DNA of 64,000 nucleotides from Phyllobacterium myrsinacearum (GTDB lineage: Bacteria > Pseudomonadota > Alphaproteobacteria > Rhizobiales > Rhizobiaceae), in contig NZ_JACGXN010000003.1 of assembly GCF_014138285.1 (NCBI RefSeq), positions 186,001 to 250,000 of the forward strand. The letters run 5' to 3'. Under the pieces are notes generated by a model that worked only from the letters and a program-made list of their open reading frames with translations, was not told where the DNA came from and did no database searches. This document shows positions 45,890 to 55,073 of the stretch, one piece after another. Each line of letters starts with the position of its first letter. The first letter of the stretch is position 1. Position numbers and translations under genes: made by a program.

Positions 45890-47035
45890 CTAGGCGGCAG
45901 CGATTTGAACCGGATCCGCGTTAAGGCTGTAGCGGGTGAAGTTACGATTGATGGCCGGCAGGCAGGCAACTTCCATCGTGCCGCTTGCGGGATGCATGAT
46001 GACCATTGCGACAGTGGCCGAGAGATTGCCCTCGGTGTTGAGCCGCGGCGGCCGGCAAACGGCGTAGGGCGTCAGGAAATCGTCGAAGAATGCGCGCTTC
46101 ATGTCAGCAATGGACAGCTTTGGACCGGCTTCTTCCAGAATCTTGCGCACCCGCCAATCGCGGTATGGACTTTCTGGCACATGTGGCAGACCTGTGTCCT
46201 TAAGCTTTGAAAGTGCAACAGGACTGACCCAATGGTTCGCATGAACAACAAGGCCATTGGTCGGCAAAAGCTGGAATACCTCATCGGGCGCACATTCAAG
46301 ATCGATCGCAAAGCCCGCACCGGTCGAGAGGATCATATTGTTGGAGCAGGCCTTCGGTGTTCCTGCAACTGCACGCATCGCGAGTGCGAAATGCTCCTGC
46401 TCCAGTGCCTTGCGCCGGATCAACGCCAACGGAACCCCCTGCTGCCGATAATCGCGATCGGATTCAAGATAGTTTGCCGTGATGCAAACGCCTGCGCTGT
46501 TCATACCGTTTCGGGCGAGCCCGCCCGCTTCAACGAATGTAAGGAAATCCGGACCGTTATCCTGCAGAACCCGAAGTACAATGGCAGTCTCGGAACACTC
46601 GGTCTTCCAGTCCCAGTTCTGACCATGGATGAGTGTGCCATCCGCACTTCGCTCCGGCAGGATAACCGCACCTGTGCAGCCGTCATCGATTTCATCCTCC
46701 TCGTCCAGCGGAGTGTTTTTTTCCAGACGCGCCTTGGCAATGACTTCAGTGCGGGCATTGATCATGACAATGTCCTCAAAGTTCACACCGGCACCCTCGG
46801 CAATCCCGCGCATCTCCTCGATATAGTGCGCGCCGAAGTTCGCAATCTCCCCGGCAAACTCCTCGATGAAACGCGTCTTTTCCGCCGCGCTGTAACCGAA
46901 TTTGGCGAGCTGATCGCCATACAGCGCAACACTTGTTTTCACACGCTCCGGCACCGCAGCGCCGTACTGGCGACCGCGTTCAAATGGCGTTCCGGAAACG
47001 GTAACAAATGGAAAGGATGTCGGATATGAACTCAT
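45890..47035 (-). CDS. C45-family autoproteolytic acyltransferase/hydrolase (penicillin acyltransferase-like)
   Basis: A 381-residue Ntn-hydrolase. The family is made as a proenzyme that cuts itself before a cysteine, which then becomes the N-terminal nucleophile. Here the site is Gly119-Cys120 in DDGCTGAVI, followed by HGQNWDWK and GMNSAGVCITANYL as in fungal acyl-CoA:6-APA acyltransferase. The N-terminal part (PFERGRQYGAAVPERV) is also typical. No signal peptide: cytoplasmic. First gene of the dipeptide-transporter operon, so it probably removes or transfers an acyl group on an imported N-acyl peptide or amino acid. Penicillin as substrate is unlikely. Divergent from the GntR gene. Confidence 0.9.
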   Translation of the reverse strand: MSSYPTSFPFVTVSGTPFERGRQYGAAVPERVKTSVALYGDQLAKFGYSAAEKTRFIEEFAGEIANFGAHYIEEMRGIAEGAGVNFEDIVMINARTEVIAKARLEKNTPLDEEDEIDDGCTGAVILPERSADGTLIHGQNWDWKTECSETAIVLRVLQDNGPDFLTFVEAGGLARNGMNSAGVCITANYLESDRDYRQQGVPLALIRRKALEQEHFALAMRAVAGTPKACSNNMILSTGAGFAIDLECAPDEVFQLLPTNGLVVHANHWVSPVALSKLKDTGLPHVPESPYRDWRVRKILEEAGPKLSIADMKRAFFDDFLTPYAVCRPPRLNTEGNLSATVAMVIMHPASGTMEVACLPAINRNFTRYSLNADPVQIAAA

Positions 47036-47048
47036 CGTTGCGCCTTAC

Positions 47049-47085
47049 AGTGTATTTTGTTTGATTTACGTACACTTTAATACAC
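47049..47085. promoter_or_regulatory. GTGTA-type operator repeats between C45 and GntR genes
   Basis: GTGTATT (47050-47056) and AATACAC (47079-47085) form a perfect inverted pair 22 bases apart. A third related half-site, GTACACT (47070-47076), lies between. Three copies of the same GTGTA core within 36 bases, in the 99-base gap between divergent genes and next to the C45 start, suggest the binding site of the adjacent regulator, which has two DNA-binding domains. Confidence 0.55.
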
Positions 47086-47134
47086 AATGATTGCGTGTCA
47101 ATTGGCTTTTATGCAAAAATAAGCCGTCAAGAAA

Positions 47135-48025
47135 ATGGAGCCAAGATTGACCGTCAGTGACCTGCAGATAGAAATCGCCCGTCAGATCGTTTCCCTGGCC
47201 TCGTCGGAGCGCTGGCCTGTCGGAGAGCGCGTATCTGACTTTGCTCTGGCCAGGAGACTGGGAGTCTCCCGCTCTCCCATACGGTCTGCTCTCGCCTTGC
47301 TGGCGAGCCGCGGCGTTCTCGCGCACGCACCAGGCCGGGGATACGTGCTTGCCCTGCTGCCGCAGGGAAACAGCGGCATCGATGGCATCGCTCCGCCATC
47401 AGAGCTGGAAGACATTCACAAGCGGCTCATGGCGGATCGCGCGACAGGCGCGATACCGATGGAAGTTTCAGAGACGCTGCTGGCCGAACGCTACAACTCC
47501 ACGCGCGGAACCATTCGCAAAGTGCTTTTGCGTTTTGCCGCCGAAGGTCTGGTTCAACGCCAAAGAGGACATGGCTGGGCTTTTGCAGAAAGCCTCGATA
47601 CCGATCAGGTTGAGGAAGAAAGCTATCAGTTCCGGATGATTCTGGAGTGCGGCGCCCTGCGGCATCCCGGCTTCAAAGTAGACAAGGATCATCTTGCATC
47701 CATCCGCGCACAACAGGCCGAGATCATGCATATTCCGGTCGCATCGGTGCAACGCGACCAGTGGTTCAATGTCAATGCATCGTTTCATGAGGCGCTGGCA
47801 ATATGGTCCGGCAACCGCTTTCTCGTGCAGGCCGTGCGCCAGCAGAACAGCCTGCGGCGTATCACCGAGTATGCCTACTTCGAAAGACTCCCCTATGATC
47901 GCATTCGTCAGGTGTGTATCGAACACATCGCCATCCTTGACGCGCTTGCCGAAAACGATGTGATCTTTGCCGAAGCTCTTTTGCGCCGCCACATCGAAGG
48001 TGCAAGCCGCTACGAGGTGGAATGA
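47135..48025 (+). CDS. GntR-family regulator with two tandem winged-helix domains
   Basis: A 296-residue protein, about 70 longer than normal FCD-type GntR regulators because it carries two N-terminal winged helices. The first (about 8-72) has FALARRLGVSRSPIRSALALLASRGVL and the second (about 90-150) has LLAERYNSTRGTIRKVLLRFAAEGLVQR. A C-terminal FCD-like helical domain (about 155-290) provides effector binding (FHEALAIWSGN, ILDALAENDVIFAEALLRRHI). Divergent from the C45-dpp operon, which it presumably controls through the GTGTA repeats. Confidence 0.85.
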   Translation: MEPRLTVSDLQIEIARQIVSLASSERWPVGERVSDFALARRLGVSRSPIRSALALLASRGVLAHAPGRGYVLALLPQGNSGIDGIAPPSELEDIHKRLMADRATGAIPMEVSETLLAERYNSTRGTIRKVLLRFAAEGLVQRQRGHGWAFAESLDTDQVEEESYQFRMILECGALRHPGFKVDKDHLASIRAQQAEIMHIPVASVQRDQWFNVNASFHEALAIWSGNRFLVQAVRQQNSLRRITEYAYFERLPYDRIRQVCIEHIAILDALAENDVIFAEALLRRHIEGASRYEVE

Positions 48026-48072
48026 GCGAAGAAACTTTCTTTCCATGGCAGATTTCATTGAACGTTATAACT

Positions 48073-48134
48073 GACCGTTCTTTTGTCTTTGTACTTTGAG
48101 AAAGACATACGGATCGCAGTACAAAGCAACGGTC
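48073..48134. repeat. Imperfect inverted repeat upstream of the Pls-type NRPS gene
   Basis: GACCGTT (48073-48079) pairs with AACGGTC (48128-48134), and inside it TTTGTAC (48088-48094) pairs with GTACAAA (48119-48125). The two arm pairs are nested, with eight unpaired bases on the left and two on the right. It lies between the GntR stop (48025) and the NRPS start (about 48290). It could be an operator pair or a leader hairpin; it is not followed by a T-run. Confidence 0.45.
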
Positions 48135-48289
48135 CGTGAGAGTTGCGGGCTTTTCTTTTATCGAAGCTTAGGGTATTCCGCCCGCATGACAGAGAGGTCA
48201 ATTGCGACCGCCCCTGCACAGCACAACCAGCCGACAGACAATGCTTGCGGAAGACACGGCAGACGCCTTGCGTGAACATATGCCCGGCG

Positions 48290-51200
48290 ATGGTCGATCT
48301 ACGACTGGAAAGTATGGAAATGGATCACGGTATTGATGGTGTCGGCCTCGACAAGGGCACCACGGAAAACTCAGTCGACCAGTCCGGAGCAAGGGCTGAC
48401 TTCGAAAATGCTGACGCGATTGCAAAATCTGCCGCTGCTTCTCAAACGATCGCACACCCGCAGGTTCTGTTGGGTGCCGACTTTTCACCGAAGGGACGCC
48501 CGGACGAGCGGCTCGATGGCTTTTTCGAACAACTCGCCGCGACTTACACTTCGTCGTCGGCCGTCGTCTCGGATGGGCGGGTCTGGACATATGCAGAGCT
48601 GAACAGGCGTGCCAATCAGTTCGCCCGCTTCCTGAAGGATAAGGGCGTACGGCCGGGCGACAGGGTGGGACTCCTCCTCGACCGATCCGCCGAGACCTAT
48701 GTTGCACTGCTCGCCGTCATGAAGGCAGGAGCAGCTTTCGTGCCTCTCGCCACCGCTTTTCCGGAAGAGCGGATGAAACTCATCCTCGAAGACGCCAGTG
48801 TCGGGCTGATTATCACCATCGCAGCCTATTCCTCCCGGGTCGAACAGCTGCCGGTTCCGCACGTGCTGGTTGACAGCTCCGCCGCCGAAATCACGGCAAT
48901 GTCCGACGCGCCGTTGCAGCCGGAAGCCACAGGCGTCACATTTGATGATACCTGCTACATCCTCTACACATCGGGCACGACAGGCAGGCCCAAGGGTGTG
49001 GTCATCACCCACCCGAGCATTTGCAATTTCGTGCGCGTGGCTGCGGCATCCTACGGGTACCGGCCGGATGACCGGGTCTATCAAGGCATGACCATCGCCT
49101 TCGATTTCTCCGCAGAGGAAATCTGGGTGCCATTTGCCGCCGGTGCAACAGTTGTACCGGCGCCAGGACCGCTTACCCTCGTGGGCGAGGAACTGGCTGA
49201 TTTTCTACGGGCGAACGAGGTGACCTGCATGGCCTGCAGCCCGACGTTGCTGTCTTCAATAGAGAGCGACGTACCCAGTCTACGGGCACTGCTGGTGGGC
49301 GGCGAGGCATGCTCTCATAACCTCGTGGTGCGCTGGTCCAGGCCTGGACGGCAAATTCTCAATACCTATGGCCCCACCGAAGCCACCGTTACGGCGACAA
49401 TGGGCATTCTTACGCCTGAGAAGGCCGTAACCATCGGCGCTCCGTTGCCAACCTACTCCATCGTCATTCTTGACCCTGTGGTGCCAGCGCTTGCCGAACC
49501 AGGGGAACTGGGTGAAATCTGTATCGCGGGCATCGGACTTGCTGTGGGCTATCTCAACAGGCCCGATCTGACTGAGCAGAAATTCATTGCCGACTTTCTT
49601 GACCTGCCAAACAATCCGTCAAAGCGCATTTACCGTACAGGCGATCTTGGCCGCATCAACGACGGCGGAGAAATTGAGTATAACGGCCGCATCGACACCC
49701 AGGTGAAAATCCGCGGCTACCGTATCGAGCTCGGAGAGATCGAAGCAGTGCTGCTGGATCAGCCGGCGATTGCCCAGGCTGCCGTTACGACTTGGGAGAT
49801 CGAGCCTGGCCGTGTGGAACTTGTTGCCTATTATGCATCCAAGAGCGGGTTGCCGCCGATCTCCCGTGCTGACATAGCCGGGGAGCTGAAACGACGCCTG
49901 CCTGACTACATGGTGCCTTCCTATCTGGAAGAACTGCCGGCGATTCCAATGACTGTCTCGAACAAGGCGGATCTGCGTCAGCTTCCAAAGCCGACAAGCG
50001 TTCGACTGTCCGCCGAGCGAACAATAACGCCACCCAGCAATGACGACGAACGTTTTCTCGCCGGTATTCTGACTGAAGTCCTGAAATTCGACGAGGTGTC
50101 CGTGGAGGATAACTTCTTTGACGACCTCGGGGCCAATTCTCTGCTTATGGCTCGCTTCTGCGCCCGGGTGCGAACCAGAAAAGAATGGGCAACGGCGTCC
50201 ATGCGGGACATTTATCTCTACCCGACCGTGGCCCGGCTCGCACAACATCTGCGCATACCGGAGGAGATGACGACTGCAATCAATGAGCGCGTTCTTACGC
50301 ACCGGGCGTCGAACATTGCCTACTGGACCTGCGGCATGGCACAGTTGCTGTTCTATGGTCTTTACAGCTATTTTGGATTGTGGGTATTAAATCGTGGGCT
50401 GAACTGGACCTATGACAAGCTCGACGAGCCGCTGCAGCTCTACCTGCGCTGCGTGCTGCTTTCAGGTGGCGTCTTCTTCGGAATGTCGGCGGTTGCCATC
50501 ATTGCCAAATGGGTTCTAGTCGGCCGCTGGAAGCCGGAAGTATTCCCCATCTGGGGACTGCGCTACTATCGCTTTTGGGTCATACAGACATTGATCCGCA
50601 CCGCCCCCGTGGTTCTTTTCCGCGGCAGTCCGCTGTACAATCTCTATCTACGGCTTCTTGGGACCAAACTCGGACGCAACACCGTCATCGAGTGCCGCGC
50701 TGTACCCGTATGCACTGATCTCATATCGATCGGCGACAACACCATCCTGCGCAAGGAATCGATGATCCTCGGCTATCGCGCCCAGTCGGGTTATATCCAT
50801 ACAGGGCGGTTGACTATCGGTCACGATGCCTTCGTCGGTGTGGGGTCCACACTCGACATCGACACCAGAATGGGTGACCGTACCCAGCTTGGCCACGCGT
50901 CCTCACTCCAGCGCGGACAGAGCATTCCGGATGGTGCACACTGGCACGGGTCACCGGCTCTGCCGACGACGGCAGACTACTGCAAAGTCCGTAATGTCAA
51001 TTCTTCCAATATCCGGCGCATCCTTTTTGAAGCTGTGCAGCTCATTGGCTTGTTCACCATTGTCACGCCTCTGCCGCTGCTGTTCCACAGCTATTGGCAG
51101 AATGTAAGCGACGATTATCAGGAGACAATTGGTCTTGTCGCAATAGGCACGACCGTCACATTGCTTGGGTACATTGCTGTAGCCCTGTTCGCAGCGACGG

Positions 51201-52453
51201 TGGTGCCTCGGGTGCTGAGTCTGGTTTTGAAGTCTGGCCGCACCTATACGCTGTACGGTTTCCGCTACTGGCTGCAGACCGTTGTCGAGTTCAGCAGCAA
51301 TTCGCGCGTGCTCAACATCCTGTTCGGTGACAGCTCCGCGATCGTCCACTACATCCGCGCCATCGGCTGGAACCTCAACAAGGTGGTGCAGACCGGTTCC
51401 AATTTCGGAAGCAACCAGCAGCATGAAAACCCTCTCCTGTGCGAGATAGGCAGCCAGACCATGGTGTCGGACGGACTTTTCATGATCAACATGCATAAGT
51501 CAGCCTCCGCGTTCAGACTGGACCATACGAAGATCGGCGAGCGCAATTATCTGGGGAACAACATATACTATCCCCCGGATGGACAGACCGGCGAAAACTG
51601 CCTCCTCGGTACCAAAGTGATGATCCCTATCGACGGACCGGTACGCGAGAATGTGGGCCTTTTGGGCTCTCCGTCCTTTGAGATCCCGCGGATGGTGAAC
51701 CGGGATAAGGAACTTATATCAGGCATCAGTGAGGATGACCGGCGCCATCGACTGCAATTCAAGAACCGTTACAACGCGATGACAGCCCTTCTGTTTCTGG
51801 CGACCCAGTGGTTCATGTTATTTGCCACACTGGTGATCTGGGATCGCGCGCTTAACTACTACACTGAATGGGCGGAAGTCGCGCTCTTCGTCGCTGTCCT
51901 TCTGACATCCGTGATCACCATACCGTTTTATATTCTGGTGGAGCGGGCAAGCCTTGGCTTCGGCAAGCTGAAACCACAGATGACGACCATCTATGACGTT
52001 ACATTCTGGCACCACGAACGCCACTGGAAGCTGGCGGATTCGCCCATTACCCGTCTGTTCAGCGGCACGCCCTTCCGGCCAATGATCCTGCGCCTGCTGG
52101 GCGTCAAGATGGGACGAAGGGTCTATGATGGCGGCAGCAATCTGACCGAACGGTCCCTCGTTGAAATCGGCGATGACACCACCCTCAACGAAGGCTGTGT
52201 CATTCAGGCCCATTCGCTGGAAGAAGGTGCGTTCAAATCCGATTTCATCCGCATCGGCAAGGGCTGCACCCTCGGACCGGCTGCATTTGTTCACTATGGG
52301 GTGGTGATGGGCGAAGGCTCGATGGTCGACGCCGATTCATTCGTGATGAAGGGCGAAGTGCTGGAGCCCCATTCCATATGGCGCGGCAACCCCGCCAAGC
52401 TTAATCGGTTCGTCACACCTGTTTTCAATCGCGGATCCAAGGCATCCGCATGA
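48290..52453 (+). CDS. Pls/PosA-type non-ribosomal peptide synthetase (poly-amino-acid synthase-like)
   Basis: About 1387 residues. The adenylation domain (about 70-560) has A3 YILYTSGTTGRPKGV, A5 NTYGPTEATV and A7-A8 YRTGDLGRINDGG...GRIDTQVKIRGYRIELGE. A carrier domain follows (FFDDLGANSLLMARF, phosphopantetheine Ser617). The C-terminal half has about six membrane helices interleaved with soluble repeats, including two hexapeptide-repeat acyltransferase-like stretches (about 790-890 and at the end, VEIGDDTTLNEGCVIQAHS). This is the plan of epsilon-poly-L-lysine synthetase and relatives: one amino acid is activated and polymerised by the membrane part. No condensation or thioesterase domain. 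Start uncertain: ATG 48290 or 48314; the frame is open to 48143. Overlaps the GNAT gene by four bases. Confidence 0.92.
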   Translation: MVDLRLESMEMDHGIDGVGLDKGTTENSVDQSGARADFENADAIAKSAAASQTIAHPQVLLGADFSPKGRPDERLDGFFEQLAATYTSSSAVVSDGRVWTYAELNRRANQFARFLKDKGVRPGDRVGLLLDRSAETYVALLAVMKAGAAFVPLATAFPEERMKLILEDASVGLIITIAAYSSRVEQLPVPHVLVDSSAAEITAMSDAPLQPEATGVTFDDTCYILYTSGTTGRPKGVVITHPSICNFVRVAAASYGYRPDDRVYQGMTIAFDFSAEEIWVPFAAGATVVPAPGPLTLVGEELADFLRANEVTCMACSPTLLSSIESDVPSLRALLVGGEACSHNLVVRWSRPGRQILNTYGPTEATVTATMGILTPEKAVTIGAPLPTYSIVILDPVVPALAEPGELGEICIAGIGLAVGYLNRPDLTEQKFIADFLDLPNNPSKRIYRTGDLGRINDGGEIEYNGRIDTQVKIRGYRIELGEIEAVLLDQPAIAQAAVTTWEIEPGRVELVAYYASKSGLPPISRADIAGELKRRLPDYMVPSYLEELPAIPMTVSNKADLRQLPKPTSVRLSAERTITPPSNDDERFLAGILTEVLKFDEVSVEDNFFDDLGANSLLMARFCARVRTRKEWATASMRDIYLYPTVARLAQHLRIPEEMTTAINERVLTHRASNIAYWTCGMAQLLFYGLYSYFGLWVLNRGLNWTYDKLDEPLQLYLRCVLLSGGVFFGMSAVAIIAKWVLVGRWKPEVFPIWGLRYYRFWVIQTLIRTAPVVLFRGSPLYNLYLRLLGTKLGRNTVIECRAVPVCTDLISIGDNTILRKESMILGYRAQSGYIHTGRLTIGHDAFVGVGSTLDIDTRMGDRTQLGHASSLQRGQSIPDGAHWHGSPALPTTADYCKVRNVNSSNIRRILFEAVQLIGLFTIVTPLPLLFHSYWQNVSDDYQETIGLVAIGTTVTLLGYIAVALFAATVVPRVLSLVLKSGRTYTLYGFRYWLQTVVEFSSNSRVLNILFGDSSAIVHYIRAIGWNLNKVVQTGSNFGSNQQHENPLLCEIGSQTMVSDGLFMINMHKSASAFRLDHTKIGERNYLGNNIYYPPDGQTGENCLLGTKVMIPIDGPVRENVGLLGSPSFEIPRMVNRDKELISGISEDDRRHRLQFKNRYNAMTALLFLATQWFMLFATLVIWDRALNYYTEWAEVALFVAVLLTSVITIPFYILVERASLGFGKLKPQMTTIYDVTFWHHERHWKLADSPITRLFSGTPFRPMILRLLGVKMGRRVYDGGSNLTERSLVEIGDDTTLNEGCVIQAHSLEEGAFKSDFIRIGKGCTLGPAAFVHYGVVMGEGSMVDADSFVMKGEVLEPHSIWRGNPAKLNRFVTPVFNRGSKASA

Positions 52454-52920
52454 CATCAGGGCAAACCATGCTCGTTCATCTCACGCCTGTCACCGAGGCT
52501 GTCCATGCCTTGGTGACAGCTCTGGAGCTTGCGCCGGATCAGTTGAGCTTTGTTGCTGATAATTCGGATTCTCTGGAAGAGGCTGTGGTTGATAAAGATG
52601 CGCGACCGCGCGCCATCATGACAGACGATCGCGTAGTCGGTTTCCTGATGTACGAGGCACCGGAAGATGATGACGAGGCACGAATCTACCGCTTCATGAT
52701 CGATCGGAAGTATCAGGGCAAAGGTTATGGCAAGGCTGCGCTGCGCAAGGTGTTGGAAGAAATCAGTGCCCTTGGACATATCAGGCACGTCTCGATTTGC
52801 TATGCACCGGAGAACGAAGGGGCCCGGCACCTCTATCATGCCGCTGGCTTCATCGAGGAAGGGCTGGACGAGGACGGAGAAATGATCGCTGATCTGGTGC
52901 TTCCGGCGAACGAGCGGTGA
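52450..52920 (+). CDS. GNAT acetyltransferase, spermidine/diamine type (BltD-like)
   Basis: A 156-residue GNAT protein. The acetyl-CoA loop is QGKGYG in RFMIDRKYQGKGYGKAALR, followed by ICYAPENEGARHLYHAAGF and DEDGEMIADL. The wording is that of bacterial diamine/spermidine acetyltransferases such as BltD. Its ATG overlaps the NRPS stop by four bases and its stop overlaps the PPTase start, so the three are made together. It may acetylate the monomer, the cationic product (self-protection) or polyamines. Substrate inferred only from family and context. Confidence 0.85.
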   Translation: MTSGQTMLVHLTPVTEAVHALVTALELAPDQLSFVADNSDSLEEAVVDKDARPRAIMTDDRVVGFLMYEAPEDDDEARIYRFMIDRKYQGKGYGKAALRKVLEEISALGHIRHVSICYAPENEGARHLYHAAGFIEEGLDEDGEMIADLVLPANER

Positions 52921-53582
52921 TGCGCGAACGCCTTCCTGCTGCTCTCTCCCGAGAGGCAGCTCTCCTGGAGGCAATGGTTGCCATTGCACCACAGGGTATC
53001 CGGGTCGGGTGCCGTGTTATTCGCGATGAGGATGAAGCTCAGCTCATGCCTGCGGAAGCACATTCCATCCCGGCTCGCCATCCCGCCATGCGACAGGCAA
53101 GCGGCGCGGCGCGGTGGATCGCGCACTTGCTGCTTGCGGACTTTGGCCAAAAGAATATGGCTGTCCTGCGCTCACCATCCGGCGCACCTGTCTGGCCCGA
53201 GAGCATCACCGGTTCTCTGGCCCATGACGAAGAAATGGCCGTGGCGGCAGTTGCGCCTGTTTCCCGTATTGGCTCCATCGGCATCGACGTGGAACCCGCC
53301 ATCCCCCTGCCCGATGACATTCTCGCGCTCGTTGCAATTCAAGCTGATGTGATCGATGCGGTAGACGCGAATCTTGCCGGCCGCCTTCTCTTTTCAGCCA
53401 AGGAAGCCGTTTACAAGGCGGCTTATCCGCTCGACGGTGTAATCCTCGACTATGAGGATATTGCCGTGAACCTCAATACCGGCCATGCCACGACAACAAC
53501 CGGCCGCAGGGCCACGCTGACCTACTGCATTGCTCCACGCATTGTCGTTTTGGCTGTGGTATCTATCCACCGGGTGAGATAA
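52920..53582 (+). CDS. 4'-phosphopantetheinyl transferase, EntD/Sfp type
   Basis: A 220-residue enzyme that moves phosphopantetheine from CoA onto the carrier-domain serine (Ser617 of the NRPS). Motifs: GSLAHDEEMAVAAVA, GIDVEP (magnesium-binding Asp and Glu) and FSAKEAVYKA. It is the EntD-like branch for secondary metabolism, not AcpS. ATG 52920 overlaps the GNAT stop as TGATG; a GTG three bases earlier is also possible. Last gene of the biosynthetic operon, ending 38 bases before the convergent patD-like gene. Confidence 0.92.
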   Translation: MRERLPAALSREAALLEAMVAIAPQGIRVGCRVIRDEDEAQLMPAEAHSIPARHPAMRQASGAARWIAHLLLADFGQKNMAVLRSPSGAPVWPESITGSLAHDEEMAVAAVAPVSRIGSIGIDVEPAIPLPDDILALVAIQADVIDAVDANLAGRLLFSAKEAVYKAAYPLDGVILDYEDIAVNLNTGHATTTTGRRATLTYCIAPRIVVLAVVSIHRVR

Positions 53583-53620
53583 TTCAACGCCTCATATGTT
53601 CCGGGGCCTCCCCAAGTCAT

Positions 53621-55048
53621 TCAGCCATGATTGATCATGATATGGCGAACGGCCGTGTAATCCTCCAGTGCATAGATCGACATATCCTTTCCGTAGCCCG
53701 ACTGCTTGACACCACCATGCGGCATTTCATTGGTTAGCATGAAGTGCGTGTTGATCCAGGTACAACCGTACTGCAGTCGCGAGGCGGTCTTCATCGCCTT
53801 GGAAATATCCTTGGTCCAGACGGAAGACGCGAGACCATAATCGCTGTCATTGGCCCAATTGACGGCTTCATCATCGGCACGGAACCGCGTCACGGAAACC
53901 ACCGGCCCGAAGACCTCACGCCGGACGATCTCGTCCTCTTGTGTGGCACCGGCAACAACCGTCGGCTGGAAGAAGAAGCCATGGGTGCTGCCGGCACGGC
54001 CGCCCGTGGTGATCTCGATATGTTTTTGCTCCGTCGCACGTTCAACGAAGCTCGCCACGCGGTCGCGCTGACGGCTGGAGATCAATGGTCCGATCTCGTT
54101 GACCGTATCATCGACTTCATTGAACCGGATAGTGGAAACCGCAGACGTCAGGTCTGCGACCAGTTTCTCGTAGATACCGTCCTGCGCATAAATGCGGCAA
54201 GCGGCCGTACAATCCTGCCCGGCATTGTAATAACCGAACGTTCGGATGCCATTGACTACCGCCTCGAGATCAGCGTCGTCATAGATGATGACAGGCGCCT
54301 TGCCCCCGAGTTCAAGATGTGTGCGCTTCACGGTCTTGGCGGCCGCCTGCAACACTTTCTTGCCGGTAGCGATATCGCCGGTGATCGACACCATACCTAT
54401 CTTGGGATGGTTGATAAGCGCGTTGCCTACAGTCTCGCCGCGCCCAAGTATGACATTGACAACTCCTTCCGGCAGAATGCCGGATAGCAGGCGCGCCATC
54501 TTCAATGCCGTGAGAGGTGTCTGTTCAGAAGGCTTGAAGACCACTGTATTCCCGCCCGCGATGGCAGGTGCGAGTTTCCATGCCATCATCATCAACGGAT
54601 AATTCCATGGCGCGATGGAGCCGACGATCCCAATGGCATCACGCCGGATCATGGATGTATGTCCTGGCAGATATTCACCCGCCACGGGCGCATGCATGGA
54701 ACGAACCGCGCCAGCGAAAAATCGCCAGCAATCGACGATGGCGGGGAGTTCATCATTGCGCACCGCATTGATGGGTTTGCCGCAGTTCAGGGCTTCAAGT
54801 GCGGCGAAGTCATCGGCTTCCCTCTCGATGGCATCGGCAATCCTCAGAAGATACCCCGACCGTTCTGCCGGTGTTGTTTGCGACCAGGCGGCGAATGCTC
54901 TTTCGGCAGCATCAACCGCTGCATCGATCTGGCTGTGGGAGGCCTCGGCAAGGTCGATAATACCGGCGCCGGTCTTTGGGTTGAGAATGTGCTCCTCAAC
55001 CTCGGTTCCGGTCTCGAACTTCGACCCGATCAGCAGTTGTGTGTCCAT
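53621..55048 (-). CDS. patD: 1-pyrroline/gamma-aminobutyraldehyde dehydrogenase (PatD-like)
   Basis: A 475-residue aldehyde dehydrogenase from ATG 55048, the same size as E. coli PatD (474). Catalytic Cys280 (AGQDCTAAC) and Glu246 (LELGGKAP), NAD-binding GDIATGKKV (GxxxxG), APWNYPL and FGPVVSV are present. It oxidises 4-aminobutanal (1-pyrroline), derived from putrescine, to GABA. It is the last gene of an operon in the order ydcS-ydcT-ydcU-ydcV-patD, as in E. coli. An upstream extension to 55108 would run into the permease gene and is not needed. Confidence 0.88.
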   Translation of the reverse strand: MDTQLLIGSKFETGTEVEEHILNPKTGAGIIDLAEASHSQIDAAVDAAERAFAAWSQTTPAERSGYLLRIADAIEREADDFAALEALNCGKPINAVRNDELPAIVDCWRFFAGAVRSMHAPVAGEYLPGHTSMIRRDAIGIVGSIAPWNYPLMMMAWKLAPAIAGGNTVVFKPSEQTPLTALKMARLLSGILPEGVVNVILGRGETVGNALINHPKIGMVSITGDIATGKKVLQAAAKTVKRTHLELGGKAPVIIYDDADLEAVVNGIRTFGYYNAGQDCTAACRIYAQDGIYEKLVADLTSAVSTIRFNEVDDTVNEIGPLISSRQRDRVASFVERATEQKHIEITTGGRAGSTHGFFFQPTVVAGATQEDEIVRREVFGPVVSVTRFRADDEAVNWANDSDYGLASSVWTKDISKAMKTASRLQYGCTWINTHFMLTNEMPHGGVKQSGYGKDMSIYALEDYTAVRHIMINHG

Positions 55049-55073
55049 ATGTCGTTCTCCCATAGTCTTTGAA

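Noticed and set aside
46232-47029. Plus-strand frame of 265 codons inside the C45 gene
   Set aside because: Antisense to a gene with clear catalytic motifs, and no family resemblance.
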